Shown: positions 32,175 through 39,413, numbered from the stretch's first letter. The stretch: 39,413 bases of DNA from Staphylococcus simulans (GCF_002994445.1 NZ_MRZJ01000012.1:1-39413); one strand, 5' to 3'. The notes: generated by a model from the letters alone, not told the origin. Program-made: numbers and translations.

Positions 32175-33812
32175 TTAAGGGGCCGGGACATAATTGTTCT
32201 GGAACCTAATAAAAAGGACGATTTTCACATATAAAAATGAAAATCGTTCCTTTTTTATTTTGTCCAAGAAATTTTCAGCTCGTAGAGCTGCTAATTTCCT
32301 AATATTCACGGCCATACATGCTATGCCAACTTCAGTTTCAACTTTTTGAATGCCCCTTACAGACATTCGAGTGAAACCCAAATTAGCCTTCAGATTACCA
32401 AAAAAAGTTTCAACATCAATTTTTCTCTTTTTATAAATTGATGAAGTTTTTGGATCTGAAAGCTTTTCTCTTGTGAATTGTTTATAGTACTCCCAAACCA
32501 TATTTCTTCTGATTGTTTTTAGGGTATCAGATTTGGTTTTTGGATTCATACACTCATCTCTAAGTGGACAACCTACACAGTCATAACATTTGTACTCTTT
32601 AAATTGGCGTTGATATCCATACTTGTCGTTTCGAAATCTATATCCAGAAAAGAATAAAAGCTTATCATCAGAACAAATATATCTGTCATCTTTCTCATCA
32701 TACTCCCAATTTAATGAGTTATAAGTATTTTGTTTATACTTTCTTTTCTGTTCTTTTAAAAACATGCCGTACGGCATCAAAGGCGTTCTATTAAATACAT
32801 CTATTATTATTCCATAATTACTTTCACTGCCATATCCTGCATCACATACAATATTTTCTGGTAAGTCACCATTTATTTCTTGTATTCTATATAAAAACCT
32901 TTCTAAGGTTCTTGTATCTGTTGGATTCTGATAGACACCAAATGCTAATGCAAATTGATTATTGGTTCCCACTTGAATATTATATGCAGCTTTTAATTGG
33001 CCATTTCTCATATGATCATCTTTCATTCTCATAAAAGCTGCATCGTGATCTGTTTTGGAATAACTATTTCTACTACCTAAAATTCGTTTTTGTTCTTCGT
33101 ATTTCACATTTTTCTCTTTACACTCACTTACTACCTTTTTATATTTTTTCAAAAGCGTACGTTTTGAGCGAATTATTTTTCTTTTTCCAGTATCCTTACT
33201 AGCATCAATTTTTTGAATTAAGCAATCTTCGATTGCCTGTAATTCATGGACTTGTAGTTCTTCAGATAATTCCTCTTTTAAACTCGGTAAAATTTCATTC
33301 ACCATTAATTCGTCGTATACTTCTTTCGATTTCTTCATGTTAGCTTTGCTATACCGTTCTGTGTTGGCCTTCCAAACAAAAGTATATTTATTTGCATCAG
33401 CTTCAATTTTTGTACCATCGATGTAAACAGCGTCTTCATCTATATAATTGTTAGTCACTAAAAAATCTCTGAATTCTGTAAAACATTCTTTGATTAATTC
33501 ATTGGTTTTAGGATTAGAACGGAAACGATTAATAGTTTTATAACTAGGTGTCTGTTCTTGAGCTAACCACATAAACCTAATGCTGTCCTTTAAAGCAAAT
33601 TCAATTTTCCGACCGGAAAATATCGAATTACTATATGCGTATAGAATTATTTTAAGCATCATACGTGGATTATAAGATGAAGCACCTCTACGATTTTGAT
33701 ATCTAGTAAATCTATCTTCAGAAATTCCTTCTACAATTTCATTAACAATTAATGCTGTGTCATTTTCAGGGAAGGTAAAGTCAGTCGTTAGTGGCAGTGA
33801 TAGTTGAGACAT
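32175..33812 (-). CDS. tnp: IS1182-family transposase (545 aa)
   Basis: Starts MSQLSLPLTTDFTFPENDTA. N-terminal domain RRGASSYNPRMMLKIILYAY, then the DDE core with IDGTKIEADAN (first Asp), ENIVCDAGYGSESNYGII (second Asp) and the C-terminal IDVETFFGNLKANLGFTRM (Glu). A CxxC-type cluster (YKCYDCVGCPLRDECMNP) is typical of the family. Intact length. The stop lies within the terminal repeat. Confidence 0.88.
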   Translation of the reverse strand: MSQLSLPLTTDFTFPENDTALIVNEIVEGISEDRFTRYQNRRGASSYNPRMMLKIILYAYSNSIFSGRKIEFALKDSIRFMWLAQEQTPSYKTINRFRSNPKTNELIKECFTEFRDFLVTNNYIDEDAVYIDGTKIEADANKYTFVWKANTERYSKANMKKSKEVYDELMVNEILPSLKEELSEELQVHELQAIEDCLIQKIDASKDTGKRKIIRSKRTLLKKYKKVVSECKEKNVKYEEQKRILGSRNSYSKTDHDAAFMRMKDDHMRNGQLKAAYNIQVGTNNQFALAFGVYQNPTDTRTLERFLYRIQEINGDLPENIVCDAGYGSESNYGIIIDVFNRTPLMPYGMFLKEQKRKYKQNTYNSLNWEYDEKDDRYICSDDKLLFFSGYRFRNDKYGYQRQFKEYKCYDCVGCPLRDECMNPKTKSDTLKTIRRNMVWEYYKQFTREKLSDPKTSSIYKKRKIDVETFFGNLKANLGFTRMSVRGIQKVETEVGIACMAVNIRKLAALRAENFLDKIKKERFSFLYVKIVLFIRFQNNYVPAP

Positions 33813-33989
33813 GTTATAATTTTTATACGTAAAGTTCCTCCAATGATTGGGTTTGTGGTTATTCTCTAATTATACGTGAGGGCTTTATTTTTTTGAAATA
33901 ATATGAGTATTTTATATAAAAAGCCGAGGAAAATCATTAAAAATTCTCCTCGGCTTTTATTTGAGGCTGGATTTATGTCCCAGCCCCTT
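32177..33989 (-). mobile_element. IS1182-family insertion sequence
   Basis: Terminal repeats aaggggccgggacataa (32177-32193) and ttatgtcccagcccctt (33973-33989), matching at 16 of 17 positions. The element is 1.81 kb with one transposase. A strong hairpin aaaagccgagga/tcctcggctttt (33919-33959) inside the right end can stop outside transcription from reaching the transposase; a second hairpin lies at 32210-32256. Confidence 0.85.
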
Positions 33990-33993
33990 TTTT

Positions 33994-34021
33994 GAAACGA
34001 GTTTCTTCTTTTCTTGATACT
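33994..34021 (+). other. Double-strand-origin-like sequence, copy C
   Basis: gaaacgagtttcttcttt followed by tcttgatact, immediately next to the IS1182-family end. ctatata after the nick position is the closest of the three copies to the pC194 origin as remembered. No rep gene follows. Confidence 0.5.
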
Positions 34022-34129
34022 ATATATTGTTCTGCTTTGTTATTTTTTGTCATTATTGATTGCGATTAAAAAAGAGGACGCTATGAAGCGCCCATTTATT
34101 TGAGAAAACCTCGCAAATTCGTTATTCTC

Positions 34130-34235
34130 AACATCCTTCAACAGGGTGGTTGCTTGGCAACCACCCTGTTGAATTGCATCTTTGAAAAAACTAAAACCAC
34201 CCCTGAACTTCTGACAGGAGTGGTTGAAATCTAAA
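34130..34235. terminator. Two strong hairpins
   Basis: caacagggtggttg/caaccaccctgttg, loop cttgg-type (34139-34171), then accacccctg/caggagtggt (about 34197-34226). They are upstream of the initiator leader; probably terminators for outside transcription. Confidence 0.5.
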
Positions 34236-34277
34236 CATTATATTTAAATTATTTTCATTGATTCTTATGTTAACACT

Positions 34278-34306
34278 TTGAATAATATGTATTTAGTGCT
34301 AAGATT
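34278..34306 (+). promoter_or_regulatory. Candidate promoter of the initiator leader
   Basis: TTGAAT and TAAGAT with a 16-bp spacer, about 290 bases before the initiator ATG. It would make a long structured leader. Confidence 0.35.
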
Positions 34307-34326
34307 AAATTAAATTAAACAGAACG

Positions 34327-34451
34327 AAAAAGAACACCTAGCATTAGCCATTGCTGTCAACAATGACTAATCGCTAACCGATACTTCACCTATCGGCAGC
34401 ACTTTAAGGTGTCCTGATTCATTATCATGTTACCCTTATGTTACTAAACAA
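34327..34451 (-). ncRNA. Candidate antisense RNA controlling the initiator
   Basis: On the minus strand a terminator hairpin (gcgattagtcattg / caatggctaatgc, 34374-34361 and 34353-34341) is followed by taggtgttcttttt. Upstream on that strand a weak promoter TTGTTT (34451-34446) and GATAAT (34426-34421) is possible, and a second stem ccgata/tatcgg lies between. A short counter-transcript to the rep leader is typical of plasmid copy control. Confidence 0.5.
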
Positions 34452-34526
34452 ATCATTATTTCGCAACATAAATGTATCAGGATAAATGAAATCAAGAGAC
34501 ATCGCCAACTGATGATATGGTCAGGA

Positions 34527-34570
34527 AAAGAGTGTAAGCCGTTACAAAATATCGGCTTATGCTCTTTTTT
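34527..34570 (+). terminator. Attenuator terminator just before the initiator gene
   Basis: aagagtgtaagccg (34528-34541)/cggcttatgctctt (34553-34566) then tttt, only 11 bases ahead of the ribosome site (aaaggag, 34581). A terminator within the leader, placed between promoter and gene, implies transcription attenuation. Confidence 0.7.
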
Positions 34571-34595
34571 GTTCTTCTGCAAAGGAGAAGATATC

Positions 34596-35543
34596 ATGAG
34601 TTACCAACTAATCAATTTAGAAGAACACGCCACATTTGAAACGATCCAAGCTATGGATAACACAGTCAGACAATACAATGCGCAAATCAACAAGGCGCAC
34701 TATGAAACGCTTAATTTACTGAAACAATACAGCTGCAAAGTGATCGGTGTTTCTCATATTAAAATCAAAACAATCGCAGAAAAATTAGATAAATCTGTTG
34801 CGACGATCAAACGTCATATCAAGTTTCTGAAAGAAAGCGGTTTTATTACGGTAATTAATACTATGCGTGATAAACAAGGCGGCAAAGGTGCCAATACTTA
34901 TGTCATTAATCCCATTGAATTATTCAAAAAAATTCAAAATGAGCTATCGCAAATGAGCTATCGCAAAGCAGATAAAAAACGCAATCAACACCAGTCACAG
35001 CAAGCGATGGCGTTTGTCCGCACAAAAAAAGAAACTATGTCTTTTTTAAAACTATTAACTTCTTTTGTAAGTAACAAGCGTCGCCATAAACAAATCAAAT
35101 TAAAACGTATCGAAAACATCAAATACTTTAGAGCTTGTCCACAAGGTGTACCGGTTGAACTGTATCAACGTTACAAACCTTTCTTCAGTGATGCCCAAAT
35201 CAAGTGCTTATTCAATAAAATTTCAGTTCAAATCAATCAATATCCTAACATCAACGATGAAGAATATACGGACATTATCAACAATACATTAGATTCACTG
35301 GTAAAAGCTCTGAGAAACTATCACCGAGGACAAGGCGATAAAATTTATAATATCTTTGCCTATGCGATAGCTGCAGCGAAATATCAAGCATTGCGTCAAT
35401 ACAGTATGAAATTATGGGAAAATCCACCAGCATTTACACAAGACGACGATACAACATTGGAAGCAGATACTAATTTCAAACAAGCGAGTATGGCTATGTG
35501 GGAAAAAGCAGGTCTGTTTGATGACGAAGGTATGCCCTACTAA
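34596..35543 (+). CDS. Winged-helix DNA-binding protein, probable replication initiator
   Basis: 315 residues from ATG 34596 (AAAGGAGAAG upstream); the longer frame from 34512 would run through the attenuator. A winged helix-turn-helix lies at about 55-107 (IKTIAEKLDKSVATIKRHIK, FLKESGFITVI), followed by a basic linker (about 115-175) and a helical C-terminal domain (YNIFAYAIAAAKYQALRQYS). It is neither RepA_N nor Rep_1. The antisense RNA and attenuator in its leader are copy-control features, and the other two replicons here are broken, so I infer that it drives replication. A regulator role remains possible. Confidence 0.65.
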   Translation: MSYQLINLEEHATFETIQAMDNTVRQYNAQINKAHYETLNLLKQYSCKVIGVSHIKIKTIAEKLDKSVATIKRHIKFLKESGFITVINTMRDKQGGKGANTYVINPIELFKKIQNELSQMSYRKADKKRNQHQSQQAMAFVRTKKETMSFLKLLTSFVSNKRRHKQIKLKRIENIKYFRACPQGVPVELYQRYKPFFSDAQIKCLFNKISVQINQYPNINDEEYTDIINNTLDSLVKALRNYHRGQGDKIYNIFAYAIAAAKYQALRQYSMKLWENPPAFTQDDDTTLEADTNFKQASMAMWEKAGLFDDEGMPY

Positions 35544-35891
35544 TGAATCTGAGTAATTTGCGACATAGGAATTTCTGCAATCTCATTTTCCGTGTCTAAC
35601 AACAACCTATTATTAAGCATGTCTATTTTTCGTATAGAACCTTGTATTTGTTGGAAATAACCTGCTTGCCAGTATTCAACAGTCGCAGGCTCGTTGTTCA
35701 TAATTTTAAAGTGCAGGCTTTTCTGCTTTGTTTTGTTCTTCAACAAAGGCTTGAAGCTCCTCAAACTGTTCAGGGACTGAGGCAAAAGGCATCCATTTGA
35801 CCTTTCCTCTGCCTTGAGGAATTCGGCTCTCTAAATGCTCTCTTGGAATTTTGCGGTAGTCAGTTTCATTTTGATATTCATCATGAATCAT
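35540..35891 (-). pseudogene. YolD-like protein split into two frames
   Basis: ATG 35891 (GAGGTGAT upstream) gives IHDEYQNETDYRKIPREHLE, RGKVKWMPFASVPEQFEEL and stops after KAEKPAL at about 35706. Removing one T of the cttt run there continues as KIMNNEPATVEYWQAGYFQQ and IQGSIRKIDMLNNRLLLD to 35540. Together they make the usual YolD protein of about 115 residues. A second ATG at 35701 could allow a two-protein arrangement. YolD proteins often neighbour UmuC-type polymerases; none is present. Confidence 0.65.
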
Positions 35892-35925
35892 AGTATCACC
35901 TCTCATTGAATAGAACGTATCTATC

Positions 35926-36000
35926 CTATTCCTAATATCTTAAAAATCTAATTAATGAATATATTATTAACATAGCACAGCTATTAGGATTAACAAAGTT
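35926..36000 (-). promoter_or_regulatory. Promoter region shared in sequence with 38407-38480
   Basis: tattattaacatagcaca and neighbouring aaaatctaa/taatga segments occur both upstream of the YolD gene and upstream of the 38092-38406 gene. Two minus-strand genes with the same upstream region may be co-regulated. Confidence 0.4.
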
Positions 36001-36054
36001 AGCAATATCTTTAGTCAAAACCGTAGAGTAAATATATTCTTTGAGGGAGTTTTT

Positions 36055-36108
36055 ATATTGTATTTAGTTCTCTTTATTATTACTATAACAGTATGAAAAA
36101 CGAACTAA
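36055..36108. promoter_or_regulatory. Candidate operator of the HTH gene
   Basis: tttagttc (about 36063) and gaactaaa (about 36100) form an inverted repeat around a T-rich promoter-like stretch just upstream of the HTH gene start. May be an autoregulatory site. Confidence 0.35.
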
Positions 36109-36124
36109 ATGAGGTGGTAATAGG

Positions 36125-36848
36125 TTGCGCTTATTTAATGAAAAGTTATTTAAAGAAGTTGAAATATGTATAGAAAAATTGTTGCATAGTCAAATTCCCT
36201 TAAGAGAAATTAGTGAAGGCAGCGGCGTATCAGAAAGTATATTGAAAAAAACTAAGTTCTGGCGAACAAAAGATTTCGAATACTAAATTTGCAATTATTG
36301 AAAGTTTGTATTGTTACTATCAAGAAGTCTCAGTGAGTGTGGACTTACATGATGAGCAAACATCAGAGGTTCAAAGGGTACGATTACCCAAAAGAATTAG
36401 AAACTTAATTGAAGATATTGACACAGCAATAGATGAAATTAATCAAAATAATGGCATGCTGAATGAAATTCAGGTCAGAGATTTACACAGTGTAGATAAT
36501 GAGGGCAACATCACTTTTAAAGAAAAACTATTAACAATCGATCAGTGGATTTGGCTTGGTGTAAAAGAAGAGTCGGTTACACTTGCAAGAGAGCCTTATC
36601 GTTTAGTTGTACAAACAAAAATCGAAAATACTATAGAGAAGATAAATCATATTAGAATTATTTTTAATAAGCAGGCATTGATACACGCTTTAAAACAAAT
36701 CAAATTTGATGGTGGCAAAGTAGATATCTATAAAGGTCAGGGCAAAAGTATTAGTGCAAGCCCTAAAGGTACCTCCCTAAGCAAGTATGAAAACTATGAT
36801 TTCATTGGTGCGTTTGAACAAGAGTTTTTCTCTATTGAGTATACCTAG
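36125..36848 (+). pseudogene. HTH protein gene with frameshift (would be about 240 aa)
   Basis: TTG 36125 after GAGGTGG begins LRLFNEKLFKEVEICIEKLL, then REISEGSGVSESILKK and a stop at 36284-36286. Removing one A from the seven-A run at 36245-36251 continues LSSGEQKISNTKFAIIESLY and CYYQEVSVSV to 36848. The N-terminus looks like an XRE-type helix-turn-helix; the rest (LTIDQWIWLGVKEESVTLAR) is unknown. The lesion lies in a homopolymer, so could be a sequencing error or phase variation. Confidence 0.6.
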
Positions 36849-37003
36849 TATAGATATTAAAAGTAGTCGATATGAGGAAATGATACACTTAAAGATAACG
36901 AAGTAGTATGTTCAAACAAGTAAGCATGAGTAAGTGGACAAATTTGAATACAACACTCTACTTCAGCAAAGAGACACTATAAATATTTGAAAGGAGCCAA
37001 CAG

Positions 37004-37897
37004 ATGAAAAAATTATTGGCGGTATCCGCAGCGTTATTGGTTTTTACTACGGCATGCGGTAATGAAGGTGATAAAAAGGAAAATCAAGAGGATTCTAAAA
37101 CAAAAGCGAATGAAACTAAAAAAGCACAATCTAACAATCAAACATCAGAAGATGCTGAAAGCCACAAAGATGTTGAAAAATCCACAAACAAAGAACAGTC
37201 GGAAAAGGTAAGTCAATTATCAGATGAAAAGAAAGCTGCATTGGTATTTTCTTCCAGTGAAGCCTCTGAGTTCACTTTGAGCAAAAAAGAAATTCTGACA
37301 GGTATCTTTGAACAAAACTACAACAATGAAAAAGAAAAAAAGCAGTTATATAAACTCTTTTTAGTTAAAGCTGATGGTTATAAAGAAGTACCAGAAAATA
37401 TGAAGTTCTATTCAGTATATCCTTCTAAAGGAAGTTATGCTTCCATTATCGGCATCGGTGAAGATAAAGCTTTTGTCGGAGGCACGCAAGGAGCTATGAC
37501 ATATGATAAGTTGTTGGAAAATGGTAAAGAACTAGATTTGAACGCTCTATATAACGAAAATAAGCATTTTAAATCATTGGATGAGCTGTCTCAAAAAGTA
37601 GAATTTAAAAATGAGCATCCTATGCAAGATGAGGCAACGCGAAAAGAGTTTGAAGGAAAAGAAAGCGCAGGAACCATGGCACATGCACGCAGTCAAGTGT
37701 ATCAACAAATCAATGAATTTGAAGGTAAACCGATTAATACCAAAGACTATATTTGGGATAATGTTAAATGGGATGACGGACTTGATGATTGGACAGTCAA
37801 TTATAGAGACAAAGACTTAGAGATAGCAGGGACGTACAAAAAAGAAGCTGGTCAAGCAATTGTTAAGCTGGATTCAAATGGAAATCGAATTAAATAA
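37004..37897 (+). CDS. Lipoprotein of unknown function (297 aa)
   Basis: AAAGGAG before ATG 37004. Signal peptide MKKLLAVSAALLVFTTAC with the lipobox TTAC-G, cleavage before Cys18. Then a disordered Lys/Glu/Ser/Asn-rich linker (about 20-75) and a folded domain (AALVFSSSEASEFTLSKKEI, MKFYSVYPSKGSYASIIGIG, AHARSQVYQQINEFEGKPIN). It should be anchored on the outer face of the membrane. Similar lipoproteins occur on staphylococcal plasmids, but I know no function. A strong terminator follows. Confidence 0.85.
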   Translation: MKKLLAVSAALLVFTTACGNEGDKKENQEDSKTKANETKKAQSNNQTSEDAESHKDVEKSTNKEQSEKVSQLSDEKKAALVFSSSEASEFTLSKKEILTGIFEQNYNNEKEKKQLYKLFLVKADGYKEVPENMKFYSVYPSKGSYASIIGIGEDKAFVGGTQGAMTYDKLLENGKELDLNALYNENKHFKSLDELSQKVEFKNEHPMQDEATRKEFEGKESAGTMAHARSQVYQQINEFEGKPINTKDYIWDNVKWDDGLDDWTVNYRDKDLEIAGTYKKEAGQAIVKLDSNGNRIK

Positions 37898-37977
37898 TAA
37901 TTTTTAGTCGCTTCTTCATAGTTTAAAAAACTGACAATATAATGTAATTAACGATGAAATAGATGCCCTTAGTACAT

Positions 37978-38024
37978 CCAACCCCCCACAGCCGTCCAAA
38001 GCTTTGTGGGGGGGGTTCTTTATC
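37978..38024 (+). terminator. Strong terminator after the lipoprotein gene
   Basis: aaccccccacag(c)...ctttgtggggggggtt followed by ctttatc: GC-rich stem in an AT-rich plasmid. It also faces the convergent gene at 38092-38406. Confidence 0.8.
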
Positions 38025-38091
38025 ATTTGAGTTTGTCATAAGGAATAGTTTACAACTATATCAGTAATAATTGAGCAAATGATAAATGTAG

Positions 38092-38406
38092 CTATTCTTC
38101 TAATTCAGGAAGATGAATCAAATTAGCGGTATACAAAATTGAATGTTTGGGGATCAGCATACGTTTTTCAATAGGACGTCCCTGCTTATCTTTAAGATTA
38201 TCGCTTTTAACGAGCAGAATTTCGTATCTCCATTCATTCATAATATAGCCTGTTAATTCATCCCCATTATTTAAAAATACTTTGACCTTTCTTTGGTTAA
38301 AAAAGCGGTGTGCACACTTTGGGTACACTTGCTTATCATAATATTCAAATCTTTTATGTTGCATTTCTCGAATCTTTTTAATGCGTGCTTTGGATTTCAC
38401 CATCAT
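38092..38406 (-). CDS. Sm-like (Hfq-fold) small protein (104 aa)
   Basis: ATG 38406 (GGGGGGAG upstream; second ATG adjacent). A basic N-terminal helix (KARIKKIREMQHKRFEYYDK), then RKVKVFLNNGDELTGYIMNE and WRYEILLVKSD, closing with KRMLIPKHSILYTANLIHL. The NG...GYI...ILL...KHSI pattern is very like Hfq. Paralogue of the 14935-15168 protein, with a longer N-terminus. May bind RNA, perhaps the plasmid's own regulatory RNAs; that is inference. Confidence 0.65.
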   Translation of the reverse strand: MMVKSKARIKKIREMQHKRFEYYDKQVYPKCAHRFFNQRKVKVFLNNGDELTGYIMNEWRYEILLVKSDNLKDKQGRPIEKRMLIPKHSILYTANLIHLPELEE

Positions 38407-38550
38407 ACTCCCCCCTATTTCTAATACTTTGAAAATCTAAATAATGAGTACATTATTAACATAGCACATCTGTTGGAGTTAATTACATTGATTGTATTTT
38501 TTGTAGACACTTATGACTTCGTTTTAGCATGTACTTGAAACTATCCTTTT

Positions 38551-38613
38551 AACTACACATATGTTAACAATACATGTGTTTGTAGCACTTGTGTTGTTAA
38601 CATATGTGTAGTT
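38551..38613. repeat. 20-bp perfect inverted repeat upstream of parA (operator/centromere candidate)
   Basis: aactacacatatgttaacaa (38551-38570) and its exact reverse complement (38594-38613) flank tacatgtgtttgtagcacttgtg. Further aacgcttgtgtta follows at 38614-38626. The acttgtgtt motif recurs at 840-890 on the far side of the par genes. Confidence 0.7.
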
Positions 38614-38618
38614 AACGC

Positions 38619-38647
38619 TTGTGTTAATAAGATTTGCTTGCTATAAT
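38619..38647 (+). promoter_or_regulatory. parA promoter
   Basis: TTGTGT (38619-38624), 17-bp spacer, TATAAT (38642-38647), 28 bases before the ATG. The -35 lies within the iteron-like repeat, so ParA or its partner probably autoregulates it. Confidence 0.7.
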
Positions 38648-38675
38648 AGAATCAGAAGTTCAGAGGAGGAATATA

Positions 38676-39413
38676 ATGGTTAAAATAATATCTATTAATA
38701 ACTTTAAGGGTGGAGTCTCAAAAACATCTTCAACTGCTGGTATAGCTTATACTTTAGCAAACATGAAAAATAAAGTTTTAGTAGTTGACTTAGATCCACA
38801 AGCTGATGTAACTGATATTCTTTTAAAGACATTTGAAAAAAATACTGATTATATAAAATCTGCTTTGCAAACAGAGAATTTAGAAAGTTTAATTAACACA
38901 AGTGTTGATGAAATTTTAGATTCTTTATTAAGAAAACCTAAATATAGTAAAACGGATTTATATCATACTTTAAAAGAAAGGCAACCAATAGAGGATTCAG
39001 TAATTTATTTAAGTGAATATCTATCTTTGATTCCATCTGATTTCAATATGATTGGGTTTCCATATTTATTAGAGGATTTAAAACTCAATCGTTTTGAAGG
39101 TGCAAAATATTTTAATAGCTTTTTAGAAGAAATTAAAGATGATTATGATTACATTTTAATTGATACCCCTCCAACACTTTCAGATTTCGCTAACAACGGA
39201 ATTTATGCTTGCGATTTTAGCCTTATCGTTGTACAGACGCATATTAGAAGTTTTAATGCTGTTGAAAAATTATTAAATCACTTAAGAAATTTTAAAGAAA
39301 TGTATGATAACGATTTCGATGTTTTGGGTTTACTGCCAGTTATGTTTAAAAACAACGGTAAAATTGATGATTTTGTATATAAATTAATGAAGTATGTCTA
39401 TGGTGATAATGTA
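38676..39413 (+). CDS. parA: ParA partition ATPase (N-terminal 246 codons; ends at 150 after the join)
   Basis: ATG 38676 with AGAGGAGG upstream. Deviant Walker A motif NNFKGGVSKTSSTAGIAYTL near the N-terminus, with the signature Lys of ParA/MinD proteins, A' motif VLVVDLDPQADVTDIL, and Walker B segment YILIDTPPTLSDFANN. There is no N-terminal HTH, so it is a short (type Ib-like) ParA of about 295 residues. It forms ATP-dependent assemblies on the nucleoid and moves the partner-centromere complex. The frame is uninterrupted at the window edge and resumes at base 1. Confidence 0.93.
   Translation, partial: MVKIISINNFKGGVSKTSSTAGIAYTLANMKNKVLVVDLDPQADVTDILLKTFEKNTDYIKSALQTENLESLINTSVDEILDSLLRKPKYSKTDLYHTLKERQPIEDSVIYLSEYLSLIPSDFNMIGFPYLLEDLKLNRFEGAKYFNSFLEEIKDDYDYILIDTPPTLSDFANNGIYACDFSLIVVQTHIRSFNAVEKLLNHLRNFKEMYDNDFDVLGLLPVMFKNNGKIDDFVYKLMKYVYGDNV

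Noticed and set aside
37611..37820. 69-codon plus-strand frame inside the lipoprotein gene
   Set aside because: Alternative frame of a well-supported lipoprotein; no separate start signal.

Overview
The window looks like a complete circular staphylococcal plasmid of about 39.4 kb, opened inside its partition gene. The parA frame running off the right edge continues in frame at base 1 and stops at base 150. AT-rich codon use, Shine-Dalgarno sites of the GGAGG type, six IS431/IS257 copies or large fragments, Sin recombinase, a MepB-family protein and PepA1-like type I toxins all point to a Staphylococcus host, probably coagulase-negative. No relaxase, conjugation gene or classical antibiotic-resistance gene was seen.

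Layout. 38.4-1.0 kb: parA plus a small partner gene, bracketed by inverted repeats that look like an operator/centromere. 1.0-3.2 kb: backbone genes of unknown role, two of them broken. 3.2-4.6 kb: a non-coding, repeat-rich stretch with hairpins and a near-consensus chromosomal-type parS. 4.6-6.2 kb: Sin recombinase with its res site, a MepB-like gene and a PepA1/Fst-type toxin-antitoxin locus. 7.2-11.8 kb: a lantibiotic cluster remnant whose lanM is cut by IS431. Its order resembles the enterococcal cytolysin operon (modification enzyme, subtilisin-like protease, M50 immunity-like protein), followed by an ABC pair and a small membrane protein. 12.9-13.2 kb and 21.1-21.5 kb: two loci encoding phenol-soluble-modulin-like peptides. 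13.8-17.6 kb and 25.0-28.0 kb: remnants of a RepA_N replicon and of pC194-like rolling-circle plasmids, with rep fragments, three ssoA-like single-strand origins and two of the three double-strand-origin-like sequences; the third lies at 34.0 kb beside the IS1182-family element. 18.3-20.8 kb: a broken IS30-family transposase and an HrtBA-like ABC exporter. 21.8-23.8 kb: an unknown acidic protein and a BrnQ transporter. 28.9-30.8 kb: an IS431-bracketed regulator plus BcrA/LanF-type ABC transporter. 32.2-34.0 kb: an IS1182-family element. 34.3-38.4 kb: the probable active initiator, a winged-helix protein behind an antisense/attenuator leader, then a split YolD-like gene, a frameshifted HTH gene, a lipoprotein and an Sm-like protein.

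How it fits together. The plasmid is an IS431-assembled mosaic. Maintenance is layered: initiator, ParA system, Sin multimer resolution and two type I toxin-antitoxin loci. The two other replicons are visibly inactivated. The cargo theme is amphipathic and antimicrobial peptides with their transporters: PSM-like peptides, a lantibiotic remnant that kept protease and immunity-like genes but lost its precursor and most of LanM, and three separate ABC systems. The most unusual part is the plasmid-borne PSM-alpha-like/PSM-beta-like pair and the second beta-like gene, both preceded by paired 9-mers at a 21-bp period that resemble AgrA boxes. All family assignments come from reading the sequence and remembered family features; no database search was run.
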